NCBI GenBank assembly: GCA_913044145.1
Contig: CAJWOD010000009.1
Coordinates: 1 to 17,624 of the forward strand
From: an uncultured Nitrospina sp.
GTDB lineage: Bacteria > Nitrospinota > Nitrospinia > Nitrospinales > VA-1
Length of the DNA: 17,624 nt
Direction of reading: 5' to 3'
Positions 1 through 7,868 of the stretch are shown here, in pieces. The translations under genes were made by a program, and so were the position numbers. The notes under the pieces are model-generated. The model searched no databases, was not told the origin of the DNA, and was given only the letters and a program-made list of their open reading frames with translations. Within the stretch, counting starts at the first letter, position 1. Each line of letters begins with the position of its first letter.

Positions 1-1022
1 AAATGGGTTACGCAGGAGAAATGGCATATATGGCTCGGGGAGAAGAAAAACGACGTGATCCAAACCTTGTTTTAGAGAACATCAAAAGCATTATTTGCCT
101 GAGGACAAACTATTTAACAAAAGATAAAGGAATGGAATTCTTGAACTTTCCTGAAAAGGGAGACGTTTCTTTATATGCTTTGAATAAGGACTATCACGAT
201 ATCATCACTCCTCGTTTAAAAGCGCTGGAAAAAATTATTCAGAAAGAGTTTAAAGGTTGTAAAACTAAAATTTATGTCGATACAGGTCCTATTTTAGAAA
301 AGCCCCTTGCTGAGAGGGCTGGTCTGGGCTGGATCGGGAAGCATACTAATTTACTCAGTGAGGATATTGGCTCATGGTACTTTCTTTCAGAAATTTTAGT
401 CGATGTTGCGTTACCTGAGTCCGAAATAGCAGATAACCATTGTGGCACCTGCCGTAGTTGTATCGATATATGCCCTACCAATGCTATTGTTGCACCTTAT
501 GTATTGGATGCAAAAAAATGTATTTCTTATCTTACTATTGAGCTAAAGGGGGTTATTCCTGTCGAGTTTAGGAAAGCTATTGGCAACAGAATATATGGGT
601 GTGACGATTGCCAGATTGTTTGTCCTTGGAATTCTTATGCTATTAAGACTGATGAACCTGGGTTTAAAGCTATGAACAGTAATTTTTTGCTGATCGACCT
701 GATCCAGTTGAGCGATGAGGATTTTAGAAAAAGATTTAAGGGGAGCCCGATTAAAAGAATTAAACGTCGTGGATTATTAAGAAATGTTGCCATTGCCTTG
801 GGAAATTCCAAAAACCCGAAGGCGGTTCCATTTTTAATACGAGCTTTAAAGGATAAGGAGCCTCTCATTCGAGCACATGCTGTTTGGGCATTGGGAGAGC
901 TCCTGTTTTCGGAAAGCGTGCCTCTTTTAAATGAGAAACTTGCCGAAGAAGAGGATTCTACGGTTTTAAGGGAAATTAAAGGGGTTCGGGAGCGATTTCT
1001 AGGGGTTTCAGGAGGATGTTAA
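1..1022 (+). CDS. queG: Epoxyqueuosine reductase QueG, 5'-truncated by the window edge
   Basis: The family reduces epoxyqueuosine to queuosine in the wobble position of tRNAs, using cobalamin and two [4Fe-4S] clusters, in the cytoplasm. The visible 339 residues begin inside the usual N-terminal domain (GEMAYMARGEEKRRDP is normally some 40-50 residues in), so the true start lies left of the window and the first ATG at position 3 is internal. Cluster cysteines are at residues 147, 150, 153 and 157 (CGTCRSCIDICP) and at 173, 200, 203 and 207 (CDDCQIVCPWN). The conserved stretch VDTGPILEKPLAERAGLGW at 92-110 includes the Asp expected to act as the proton donor. Residues ~250-330 form a HEAT-like helical repeat, typical of full-length QueG, which helps bind tRNA. 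A promoter lies between it and hemE, so the two genes need not be co-transcribed. Confidence 0.95.
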   Translation, partial: MGYAGEMAYMARGEEKRRDPNLVLENIKSIICLRTNYLTKDKGMEFLNFPEKGDVSLYALNKDYHDIITPRLKALEKIIQKEFKGCKTKIYVDTGPILEKPLAERAGLGWIGKHTNLLSEDIGSWYFLSEILVDVALPESEIADNHCGTCRSCIDICPTNAIVAPYVLDAKKCISYLTIELKGVIPVEFRKAIGNRIYGCDDCQIVCPWNSYAIKTDEPGFKAMNSNFLLIDLIQLSDEDFRKRFKGSPIKRIKRRGLLRNVAIALGNSKNPKAVPFLIRALKDKEPLIRAHAVWALGELLFSESVPLLNEKLAEEEDSTVLREIKGVRERFLGVSGGC

Positions 1023-1047
1023 TTTTACCTATCTAACAAAACAACCG

Positions 1048-1076
1048 TTGAACATGCCGGGGTCCCGTCCTATAAT
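1048..1076 (+). promoter_or_regulatory. Sigma70-type promoter for hemE
   Basis: A -35 box TTGAAC (1048-1053) and a perfect -10 box TATAAT (1071-1076) are separated by exactly 17 bp. Transcription would start near 1083, giving a leader of about 30 nt before the hemE ATG at 1112. It sits in the only gap between queG and hemE, where a promoter is expected. This is sequence evidence only. It is the best promoter match I see in the window. Confidence 0.7.
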
Positions 1077-1111
1077 CAATAGTTTTTAACCTCTTTCTTA
1101 TTTAGAGATTT

Positions 1112-2149
1112 ATGAGCGATTCAAACGAATTTCGGTTTTTAAAAGCTTGCCGGGGAGAGCCGGTAGATAAAACACCGGTTTGGTTTATGCGTCAAGCTGG
1201 CCGATATATGAAGGTTTATCGTGACCTGAAAGAAAAGTATACCTTTCTAGAAATGTGTAAAACACCTGAATTAGCCTGCGAAGTTACCATGCAACCACTC
1301 GGTGTTCTGGATATTGATGCGGCAATAATATTTGCTGATATCCTTCTTCCTCTTGAACCTATGGGCACAGGCCTTGAATTTACTGCTGGAGACGGACCTG
1401 TTATACCTCGACCGGTTAGAGATAAACAAGCGGTTGAAAACCTTTTACCAGTTAATGCAGAGGAACAGCTCGGCTTTGTAGGTGATGCGATAAAGCTTGT
1501 GCGTAAAGAGATCGATGGAAAGATTCCTCTCATCGGGTTTGCAGGCGCACCTTTCACTTTATGCAGTTATATGATCGAAGGTGGCAAGTCACGTGATTTT
1601 ACAACTACTAAATTAATGATGTACGAGTCCACTGATGTCTGGAACCTATTAATGAATAAGGTTTGTACAATGCTTGTGGACTATCTAAAAATGCAGGTGA
1701 ATGCCGGGGCACAAGCTCTTCAAATTTTCGACAGTTGGGTAGGATGCCTCAGTCCTCACGACTATCAGCAATATATTTTGCCGCATTTAAAAAGGGTTTT
1801 TGATGGCCTAAAAGATTTAAGAGTACCGATAATTAATTTTAGTACTGGCACCTCAACTATGCTTGACTTGGTTCAACAAGCCGGAGGCGATGTTGTCAGC
1901 TTTGACTGGCGCATTGAAATCGATGAGGCACGTAAAATTTTGGGTGCCAATCAACCCGTACAAGGTAACCTCGATCCCGTTACTCTGTTTGCTCCTCTCC
2001 CGGTAATCCGAGAAAGGGTTCATGATATTCTTCGTCGTGCCGGACCTAATGGATATATTTTTAATTTAGGTCATGGCATCTTACAGCATACCCCGGTGGA
2101 TCATGTCAAAGCCGTAACTGAGATGGTCCATGAATTTAAGTATGAATGA
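1112..2149 (+). CDS. hemE: Uroporphyrinogen decarboxylase
   Basis: This cytoplasmic enzyme removes four acetate carboxyls from uroporphyrinogen III to give coproporphyrinogen III, with no cofactor. Its 345 residues are the normal bacterial length. The N-terminal signature PVWFMRQAGRYMKVYRDLKE is at 22-41, with the two substrate-binding Arg (27, 31). The catalytic Asp is in FADILLP (Asp76). IGFAGAPFTLCSYMIEGG at 141-158 holds the active-site Tyr153, QGNLDP is at 284-289, and a conserved His is in NLGHGILQHTP (His321). The ATG at 1112 leaves a normal N-terminus, but its ribosome binding site is weak (GAGA about 6 nt upstream). The 3' end overlaps the start of hemH, so the two are probably translated together from the promoter at 1048-1076. 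I see no frameshift or missing key residue. Confidence 0.97.
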   Translation: MSDSNEFRFLKACRGEPVDKTPVWFMRQAGRYMKVYRDLKEKYTFLEMCKTPELACEVTMQPLGVLDIDAAIIFADILLPLEPMGTGLEFTAGDGPVIPRPVRDKQAVENLLPVNAEEQLGFVGDAIKLVRKEIDGKIPLIGFAGAPFTLCSYMIEGGKSRDFTTTKLMMYESTDVWNLLMNKVCTMLVDYLKMQVNAGAQALQIFDSWVGCLSPHDYQQYILPHLKRVFDGLKDLRVPIINFSTGTSTMLDLVQQAGGDVVSFDWRIEIDEARKILGANQPVQGNLDPVTLFAPLPVIRERVHDILRRAGPNGYIFNLGHGILQHTPVDHVKAVTEMVHEFKYE

Positions 2150-3074
2150 TTCTGCATCTCGTATCGGTATCTTCCTTATGGCCCACGGGGCGCCGGAATC
2201 TACCGATGATATCCCTGAATATTTAAAGACAATCCGTGGGGGCAAGGAATCTTCGCCTGAAACCATAGAGATCATCCGTGACCGGTATGAACAGATTGGC
2301 GGGAAGTCCCCTTTAAGAGAGATAACCACAGAACTTGCGGATCAGTTAGAAAAATTTCTTAATCAGCAAGGATCTCAATTCAAAGTTTATGTGGGGATGC
2401 GAAACTGGAGTCCTTACATTAGTGACGAAGTTAAGCGGATGACGGAAGATGGCATTGAAAAAGTAATTGCTCTTTGTCTTGCACCTCAATTTAGCACATG
2501 GAGCACCAAGCTTTACTTCGATGCTTTTAAAAAGGCCCTAAAAAATTGCGGGGGTGAAAAAATGGATGTTCATTTTATTGGCAGTTGGGCCAACCATCCA
2601 CTATTAATAGATGTTTTTGCTGAGAAGTATCAAGAAGCGCTGAAAAAATTGGATTCAGAAAATTCAGAATCTATTTACACCATATTCACAGCTCATAGTA
2701 TTCCCTCTGAATCCATTGAGCTAGGAGATCCTTACGATCAGGAGTTTAATAAAACGGTACAGTTATTGGTGGATCGCGTAAAACCTAGTCACTGGTACCA
2801 GGCATACCAAAGTCAGGGTATGATACCTGTACCCTGGTTGGGACCAACCGTCGAATCGGTATTAGACAAAATTTCCCGACTGGGTTCTAAAACGGTATTG
2901 ATCGTGCCGGTAGGATTCGTTTGCGATCATGTTGAAATTCTTTTTGATATTGATATAGAGTTTAAAAAATATGCGGAAGATAGGAAACTTAAACTTTACA
3001 GAACAGAATCTTTAAATGTTTCCCCCACGTATATTGAGGCGCTGGCTTCAATTGCCTGGGAAGCAATGGTTTAA
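2130..3074 (+). CDS. hemH: Ferrochelatase
   Basis: The family inserts ferrous iron into protoporphyrin IX (or into coproporphyrin III in some bacteria). The 314 residues match the usual bacterial length. FLMAHGAPEST near the N-terminus is typical. The catalytic His is His189 in IFTAHSIPSESIELGDPYDQ, and the second metal-site residue is Glu269 in VGFVCDHVEIL. QSQGMIPVPWLGP at 228-239 is also family-typical. Two in-frame starts overlap hemE: ATG 2130 (20-nt overlap, used here) and ATG 2142 within ATGAATGA (8-nt overlap). Neither has a good ribosome binding site, so coupling to hemE termination is likely. No gene for the intervening oxidase or coproporphyrinogen dehydrogenase is adjacent, so the sequence alone does not tell which porphyrin is the substrate. 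Confidence 0.95.
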   Translation: MNLSMNDSASRIGIFLMAHGAPESTDDIPEYLKTIRGGKESSPETIEIIRDRYEQIGGKSPLREITTELADQLEKFLNQQGSQFKVYVGMRNWSPYISDEVKRMTEDGIEKVIALCLAPQFSTWSTKLYFDAFKKALKNCGGEKMDVHFIGSWANHPLLIDVFAEKYQEALKKLDSENSESIYTIFTAHSIPSESIELGDPYDQEFNKTVQLLVDRVKPSHWYQAYQSQGMIPVPWLGPTVESVLDKISRLGSKTVLIVPVGFVCDHVEILFDIDIEFKKYAEDRKLKLYRTESLNVSPTYIEALASIAWEAMV

Positions 3075-3118
3075 TAATAATTAAACTAAGCTTCCACAAT
3101 TTTCCTCCCTGGTAAATT

Positions 3119-5287
3119 ATGAATTTGGAATCATTAAATCCTCAACAGCGTGAAGCTGTGTGCCATGGTAAAGGCCCTTCAATGGTAGTGGCAGGAGCGG
3201 GATCGGGTAAAACGCGCGTTATCACTTGCCGAATTTCTCATTTGATCCGTGAGATTGGAGTAGACCCTGAAAGCATTTTAGCCATCACTTTTACTAATAA
3301 GGCGGCGGGTGAAATGAAAGAACGGATTCGTAATATTCTGAACCAAAGGGAAGGTTCTCCATGGGTCAGCACATTCCATTCCTTTTGCTTAAGAATCTTG
3401 AGAAAACATATTACAGAGCTGGGGTTTTCCAGTGACTTCGCGGTTTATGACGCTCAAGATCAGTTATTACTCGTGAAACAGTGCATGAAGGAGATGCAAA
3501 TCAGCACTGATGCATTTCCAGCAAAATCTCTTTTAAATCATATCAGTGGATTTAAGAATGATTTTGTTCTTGCAGATCAACTGGACTTAGACAGTATGTC
3601 ATACGGAAACCAGATGAAAGCGGCTGAACTCTATCCGATTTATCAGTCGGCTCTGAAGTCAAACAATGCATTGGATTTCGATGATTTATTGGTTTGCACC
3701 GCAAAATTATTTCAGCAAGTTTCTTCATTGCGGGAGCATTACGATAAAAAATTTCAATATATTTTAGTCGACGAATTTCAGGATACGAATGCAGTTCAGT
3801 ATGAATTGGTACGTCTTCTCTCAAGGGACGTCAATAATGTTTGTGTGGTTGGAGATGATGATCAAAGTATTTACAGATGGAGAGGTGCAAATATTGAAAA
3901 TATTCTTAAATTTGAAAAAGATTATCCGGGTACGACGGTCATTAAGCTTGAAGAAAACTACAGGTCGACCCAAAATATTTTGAGTGCAGCGGGAAATGTG
4001 GTTCGAGAAAATCTGAACCGAAACGAAAAGACATTATGGACTCAGAACGAAAAGGGTGATCCTGTTGTCTGCCACAAGGCAGAAGATGAAACAAGTGAAG
4101 CAGCGTTTGTTTGTGATCGTATTCAAAACTTATGTCAGGAAGAAGGGTACTCTTTTAATGAAATTGCAATTTTATATAGAACTAATGCTCAATCCCGTGT
4201 GATAGAAGATATTTTAAGAAGAGCAGAAATACCGTACCAAGTTATTGGAGGACTACGGTTTTATGAGAGAAAAGAGATAAAAGATGTACTTGCATATTTG
4301 CAGGTGCTTATAAACCCGGAAGATTCGGTTTCATTGAAGCGTATTGTTAATGTTCCTGCGAGAGGAATAGGAAAAACTTCTTTGGAAAAAGTGGAAAAAT
4401 TTTGTATGGGCAAGGACCTTACTTTATTTGAAGGTCTTCGCCAAGCAAGTCACGGAGGATTGGTTGGAACAGCCGCCACAAAAAAAATCGAAAATTTTAT
4501 CAGTATCATGGATCATTTGGATTCCATTTATAGACAATCCAATCCTTTAGAATTGTTGGCAGAGGTTATTGATCGATCGGGATACGCAACTATGCTAAAG
4601 AATGAAGATACGCGAGAAAGTAAAGGAAGAATGGAAAACCTGAACGAACTATATTCTGCAGTAGAGCATTTGGTAGAAAATGAGAATGGTTCTTTGCGGG
4701 AGTTCCTAGATTCTACTGCTCTGGTTGCAGATCTTGATAATCTCGATGACACGCGAGGTATCCTTCCACTTATGACTTTGCATACCTGTAAAGGTTTGGA
4801 GTTTTCGGCTGTGTTTGTGGTTGGAATGGAGAACGGGCTATTGCCTCACGCTAGTGCTATGTCTGATTCTGCTGAATATGAAGAAGAACGAAGACTATGT
4901 TATGTAGGGTTTACACGCGCAAAAAAAAGATTGTTTGTTTCTCACGCAAGACGCAGAAGGATATACGGTAACACCTTCAATTATCCCCCCTCGGAATTTT
5001 TACATTCAATTCCAGAAGAGGTAATGGTTCGAGAGTCAGGTTTTCAAGAATATCAGACGGAAACATCTATTCAATATTCAGGAAGCTCAAACTCATCTTT
5101 TGCTGTAGAAAAAGAATCTTCAGTGAGTTTTTCTATTGGAACGAAAGTTTTGCATCCCAAATTTGGAGCGGGAATTGTAATCAACCGATCTGGAGAGGAA
5201 GAAGATCTGAAGTTGGAGGTGTTTTTCAAAGGCCCGCATGGGAAAAAGAAGCTTGCGGCGAATATCGCAAATCTTATTATTTTATAG
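3119..5287 (+). CDS. UvrD/PcrA-type superfamily 1 DNA helicase
   Basis: This is an ATP-driven 3'-5' DNA helicase of the UvrD/PcrA/Rep group, acting in nucleotide excision repair, mismatch repair or removal of proteins from DNA. The 722 residues are normal for the group. The SF1A motifs occur in order: Walker A AGAGSGKT (25-32), Ia ITFTNKAAGEMKER (56-69), STFHSFC (84-90), the 2B-side LDFDDLL (185-191), Walker B ILVDEFQDTN (215-224), III VVGDDDQSIYRWRGA (243-257), IV ENYRSTQNIL (279-288), V TLHTCKGLEFSAVF and VI EERRLCYVGFTRAKKRL. The C-terminal ~52 residues (from 671, GTKVLHPKFGAGIVI) form the small Tudor-like tail found in PcrA and UvrD but not in Rep. PcrA and UvrD cannot be told apart here, so no symbol is given. 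It starts 44 bp after hemH without an obvious promoter or Shine-Dalgarno. Confidence 0.93.
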   Translation: MNLESLNPQQREAVCHGKGPSMVVAGAGSGKTRVITCRISHLIREIGVDPESILAITFTNKAAGEMKERIRNILNQREGSPWVSTFHSFCLRILRKHITELGFSSDFAVYDAQDQLLLVKQCMKEMQISTDAFPAKSLLNHISGFKNDFVLADQLDLDSMSYGNQMKAAELYPIYQSALKSNNALDFDDLLVCTAKLFQQVSSLREHYDKKFQYILVDEFQDTNAVQYELVRLLSRDVNNVCVVGDDDQSIYRWRGANIENILKFEKDYPGTTVIKLEENYRSTQNILSAAGNVVRENLNRNEKTLWTQNEKGDPVVCHKAEDETSEAAFVCDRIQNLCQEEGYSFNEIAILYRTNAQSRVIEDILRRAEIPYQVIGGLRFYERKEIKDVLAYLQVLINPEDSVSLKRIVNVPARGIGKTSLEKVEKFCMGKDLTLFEGLRQASHGGLVGTAATKKIENFISIMDHLDSIYRQSNPLELLAEVIDRSGYATMLKNEDTRESKGRMENLNELYSAVEHLVENENGSLREFLDSTALVADLDNLDDTRGILPLMTLHTCKGLEFSAVFVVGMENGLLPHASAMSDSAEYEEERRLCYVGFTRAKKRLFVSHARRRRIYGNTFNYPPSEFLHSIPEEVMVRESGFQEYQTETSIQYSGSSNSSFAVEKESSVSFSIGTKVLHPKFGAGIVINRSGEEEDLKLEVFFKGPHGKKKLAANIANLIIL

Positions 5288-5317
5288 CGCCATTTTGCTA
5301 AAATAGTTATTTCAAAC

Positions 5318-5324
5318 AGGAGGG
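5318..5324 (+). promoter_or_regulatory. Strong Shine-Dalgarno site of the small exported protein
   Basis: AGGAGGG lies 4-5 nt before the ATG at 5329. It is the strongest ribosome binding site in the window, where most starts have weak or no such motif, and it fixes the start of the small downstream gene. Confidence 0.8.
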
Positions 5325-5328
5325 TAAA

Positions 5329-5640
5329 ATGGTCAGAATTTCCCGATCAAGTTTTTCCGCCATCATAATTCTTGGGTGTTTTTTCCTTTTAACCGGTGTT
5401 ACTTCCGCAGGCGATGCCGTTTCTTTTTCTGGAGTTGTGAAAAAAGTATCTCCAGGTAAAAATAAGGTGGGGATTAAAGACCCGGATGCTAAAAAACGTT
5501 TTACCGTTATCGTGAATGACAAAACCCAACCGGATGGAGTAAAAATACTGGGGAACCTGAAAAAGAAAGATAAGGTTGAAGGAAAATATACTGTCACTGA
5601 CAAGGGTTTGTATATTGCTCTAGAATTGGTCAAAAAATAG
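5329..5640 (+). CDS. Small exported protein of unknown function
   Basis: This 103-residue protein has a clear Sec signal peptide: a basic start (MVRISR), a hydrophobic core (AIIILGCFFLLTGV) and a likely signal peptidase I site after TSA at about residue 26. The mature ~77 residues are basic and rich in Lys, Val and Gly. They look like a small beta-barrel (FSGVVKKVSPGKNKVGIKD, then RFTVIVNDKTQ, then KVEGKYTV), the pattern of short OB-fold or DUF5666-like periplasmic domains. That fold is inferred from the strand pattern only. It has no Cys for lipidation after the signal. It follows the helicase by 41 bp and is convergent with hflX, the stop codons lying 2 bp apart. I do not recognise a specific family. 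The ribosome binding site predicts high translation. Confidence 0.75.
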   Translation: MVRISRSSFSAIIILGCFFLLTGVTSAGDAVSFSGVVKKVSPGKNKVGIKDPDAKKRFTVIVNDKTQPDGVKILGNLKKKDKVEGKYTVTDKGLYIALELVKK

Positions 5641-5642
5641 AC

Positions 5643-6905
5643 CTAACCGTTTACAGAGATTTCTTGTGAGTTTAGTATGTTTTTTAATTTCGCTTTGCCG
5701 CCGGGTGGCAACCTGAGACTTAGGCAAATACGGTCTTCTTTGTAATCTTCCTTAACGATCAAAGCAAACTTTCTGATTTGAGAGATTATACCCGCCTGGG
5801 AATGCTCCAGTTCCATAAGATATGGCGACAATCTTTTCTCATATTGAATGATTATTTTTTGTCTCAGCACATCTATCCCTTCATTTTTTTTGCAGGAAAT
5901 ACTAACTGCAGATGGAAATTTTTCATGAGCATTCTCTAAAATTTCGATATCCTCTATCGAATCAATTTTGTTAAATACAAGAATAACTTCTATTTCATCC
6001 ATTCCCATTTGAATCAAAAGGTCATCGGTGGTTTGCAGTTGATCTTTGTATTCAGGGTGACTGATATCTACGACATGAATCAGTAAGTCTGCATCGCGAA
6101 CTTCATCTAAAGTACTTTTAAATGAAGCGACTAAATCATGCGGCAATTTGTTGATCAGGCCTACGGTGTCTGAGAGCAAAACGGGATAGGGAAAATTCTT
6201 TTTAATTTTTCTAACGGTAGGATCAAGAGTTGCGAATAATTTGTTTTCGACCAATGTATTTGCACCTGTGAGTTTATTCATTAAGCTTGACTTGCCCACA
6301 TTGGTGTAACCCACTAGGGCAACTTTGAAAGTTCCCTGCCGACTTTTTCTTTGAGTCTTTTTTTCACGGTCAATTTGATTGAGCTTTTTCTCGAGTTTGT
6401 GGATTTCATTGCGGATCATTCTTTGATCCAGTTGGATCTGGGTTTCACCAACATCCTTCATGCCGATTCCGCCTCTTTGCCGAGAAAGGTGCCCCCACAT
6501 TTTAGTAAGTCTTGGAAGGGCGTACTTTAACCGAGCAAGTTCGACCTGCGTCTTGGCCTCCCGTGTGCGGGCATGGTGGCTAAAAATTTCAAGAATCAAC
6601 CAGGGGCGGTCTATCACCCTGCATTTTAATATTTTTTCTAATTCACGATTTTGCCGAGGAGATAACTCCTCGTCAAAGATTACGACTTCGGGCGAATGAT
6701 GGATAACTGCATGTTTTAACTCTTCTACTTTCCCGCGTCCTATAAATGTTTTAGGGTTTATTTCATTCAATCGCTGCGTCAATTCTGCGACTGGATCATA
6801 TTCGGCGGTTACGGCAAGGCCTTTTAGCTCGTCTAATAAAATTTCTGATGAAGAAGGGTTTCCAGGTAATTTAATCCCTACCAGTATTGTCTTAGGTGAA
6901 TTCAA
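5643..6905 (-). CDS. hflX: Ribosome-associated GTPase HflX
   Basis: HflX binds the 50S subunit and splits stalled or stress-inactivated 70S ribosomes. The 420 residues match the usual length. Domains in order: N-terminal HflX domain (~8-110, with TFIGRGKVEEL and VVIFDEELSPRQNRELEK), a coiled linker with the family signature SRQRGGIGMKDVGETQIQLD (141-160), a G domain and a short C-terminal domain. G motifs: G1 GYTNVGKS (199-206), G2 FATLDPT (224-230), G3 DTVGL (246-250), G4 NKID (312-315), G5 SCK (337-339). The start codon is TTG: an in-frame stop lies 8 codons upstream with no ATG between, so a longer ATG-started form is impossible. No good Shine-Dalgarno precedes it. It is divergent from the STAS-like gene across a 212-bp gap. 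Confidence 0.95.
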   Translation of the reverse strand: MNSPKTILVGIKLPGNPSSSEILLDELKGLAVTAEYDPVAELTQRLNEINPKTFIGRGKVEELKHAVIHHSPEVVIFDEELSPRQNRELEKILKCRVIDRPWLILEIFSHHARTREAKTQVELARLKYALPRLTKMWGHLSRQRGGIGMKDVGETQIQLDQRMIRNEIHKLEKKLNQIDREKKTQRKSRQGTFKVALVGYTNVGKSSLMNKLTGANTLVENKLFATLDPTVRKIKKNFPYPVLLSDTVGLINKLPHDLVASFKSTLDEVRDADLLIHVVDISHPEYKDQLQTTDDLLIQMGMDEIEVILVFNKIDSIEDIEILENAHEKFPSAVSISCKKNEGIDVLRQKIIIQYEKRLSPYLMELEHSQAGIISQIRKFALIVKEDYKEDRICLSLRLPPGGKAKLKNILNSQEISVNG

Positions 6906-6953
6906 TATATTCGCAAAATTTGGAATTTAGAGATTTATTATTTATATTACTAA

Positions 6954-6982
6954 ATTATAACAACTAATCGGAAGGTTTAAGC
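6954..6982 (-). promoter_or_regulatory. Possible hflX promoter
   Basis: On the minus strand a perfect TATAAT lies at 6954-6959, about 50 bp upstream of the hflX TTG. At 16-17 bp spacing the -35 region (CTTAAA or GCTTAA, 6976-6982) is poor. In AT-rich intergenic DNA a TATAAT can occur by chance, so this is only a candidate. Confidence 0.3.
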
Positions 6983-6997
6983 TGAATTAAATATAAA

Positions 6998-7035
6998 AAG
7001 CCCGAATCCTTCATTGATAAGTAACAAAAGGGCTT
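6998..7035. repeat. Inverted repeat in the hflX / STAS-like intergenic gap
   Basis: AAGCCC (6998-7003) and GGGCTT (7030-7035) can pair across a 26-nt interval inside the 212-bp divergent gap. There is no T-run and no neighbouring stop codon, so it is not a normal intrinsic terminator. It could be an operator or a leader hairpin of the gene at 7118, or chance. Confidence 0.3.
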
Positions 7036-7117
7036 AAAATTATAATAAATTAGAATTTTTTGACGATAGGCAGGGTATTATAGTTAACATTTTAACAATC
7101 TTTGGAAATTTACATTT

Positions 7118-7477
7118 ATGAAAATTAAACTGGTGAGCACAATTGGTGTCCATTGCTCCTCTATCGATGATGGGCAGGAATTTTTCAACCAGATTTATCC
7201 TGAACTTAAAGAAGGAAGGTCGGTTGAAGTTGATTTTACTGGAGTAGAATCAATTTTAACTCCATTTTTACGAAACTCCATAGGCAGACTTTTAGATTAT
7301 CTTGGCAAGGAAACGGTTATGGAAAGGTTAATCTTATGCAATATTGCACAGGAGCAATTGAAGCAGGTCAATAAGTATATTGATCAAACTGATCAGGAAC
7401 AAACCCAAAACGAATCAAGAGAATCCCTTATGGAGTTATTCGAAGAGGATGAGTTGGGTGATGATTCGGGTATGTAA
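7118..7477 (+). CDS. STAS-like (DUF4325-type) domain protein
   Basis: This 119-residue soluble protein looks like the STAS-like DUF4325 family: an N-terminal strand, a helix (DGQEFFNQIYPELKEG), then the core GRSVEVDFTGVESILTPF (33-50), where DFxGVxxIxxxF is the family hallmark, a helix (LRNSIGRLLDYLG) and a last strand (RLILCNI). The tail (~90-119) is acidic and Gln/Glu-rich and probably disordered. It has no signal peptide or membrane segment. STAS-type folds act as small signalling or anti-anti-sigma-like switches, but the role of DUF4325 proteins is not established. I see no Ser/Thr phosphorylation motif to prove a partner-switching role. The ATG at 7118 has only a weak GGA 11 nt upstream. 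The next gene begins right at its end, so the two form an operon. Confidence 0.6.
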   Translation: MKIKLVSTIGVHCSSIDDGQEFFNQIYPELKEGRSVEVDFTGVESILTPFLRNSIGRLLDYLGKETVMERLILCNIAQEQLKQVNKYIDQTDQEQTQNESRESLMELFEEDELGDDSGM

Positions 7478-7481
7478 TAAA

Positions 7482-7844
7482 ATGGCCTTTTTTGAAAATA
7501 AGGAAATAAAAAATAGAAAAGCAGAATTAAGTTTGCGGCCTGATGATCCTGCAGCACATTTTAATCTTGGTACAGCTTATGATAAAGCAGGAAAAATCCG
7601 TGATGCGGTGAAAGAGTTTGAAGAAACTATAAAAATCCATCCCAATTCAGCAGAGGCACACTTTAATCTCGGTGTTCTTTATGGCACCTTGAATCAGGGC
7701 GACAAAGCTATCTTACATATTCTTAAAGCGGGTAATCTTTTTGGAGAAAAGAATGACCCGGTAAATAAAATGGAATCCCGAAGACTGCTAAAAGAATTCT
7801 ATAAAAAATTTGGTTTCAAACCCGAAGATATGACAGATAGCTAA
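7482..7844 (+). CDS. Small TPR-repeat protein
   Basis: The predicted protein has 120 residues with two clear tetratricopeptide repeats: residues ~22-55 (DPAAHFNLGTAYDKAGKIRD) and ~56-89 (SAEAHFNLGVLYGTLNQGDK), followed by a third helical pair without strong repeat residues. It has no signal peptide or membrane segment, so it is probably a cytoplasmic adaptor. The ATG at 7482 is chosen because the protein then begins with a sensible helix 4 bp after the upstream stop. An ATG at 7461, overlapping the STAS-like gene by 17 nt, would add seven residues and has GAAGAGG about 12 nt upstream, so it cannot be excluded. Reading further upstream would only re-translate the STAS-like gene in another frame. 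The tight linkage suggests it works with that protein, but no function is known. Confidence 0.8.
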   Translation: MAFFENKEIKNRKAELSLRPDDPAAHFNLGTAYDKAGKIRDAVKEFEETIKIHPNSAEAHFNLGVLYGTLNQGDKAILHILKAGNLFGEKNDPVNKMESRRLLKEFYKKFGFKPEDMTDS

Positions 7845-7868
7845 TTTGATTCCTCCTTTTTAGAAAAC

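Noticed and set aside
1059..1068. GC-rich CCGGGGTCCCG between queG and hemE as a terminator hairpin.
   Set aside because: The loop would be too small, there is no T-run, and it lies in the spacer of the hemE promoter.
7060..7089. TTGACG as a -35 box for the STAS-like gene.
   Set aside because: No acceptable -10 sequence at 15-18 bp spacing.
7380..7481. Longer N-terminus for the TPR protein from ATG 7380.
   Set aside because: The extra residues read through the STAS-like gene in another frame and look random; ATG 7482 (or 7461) is more plausible.
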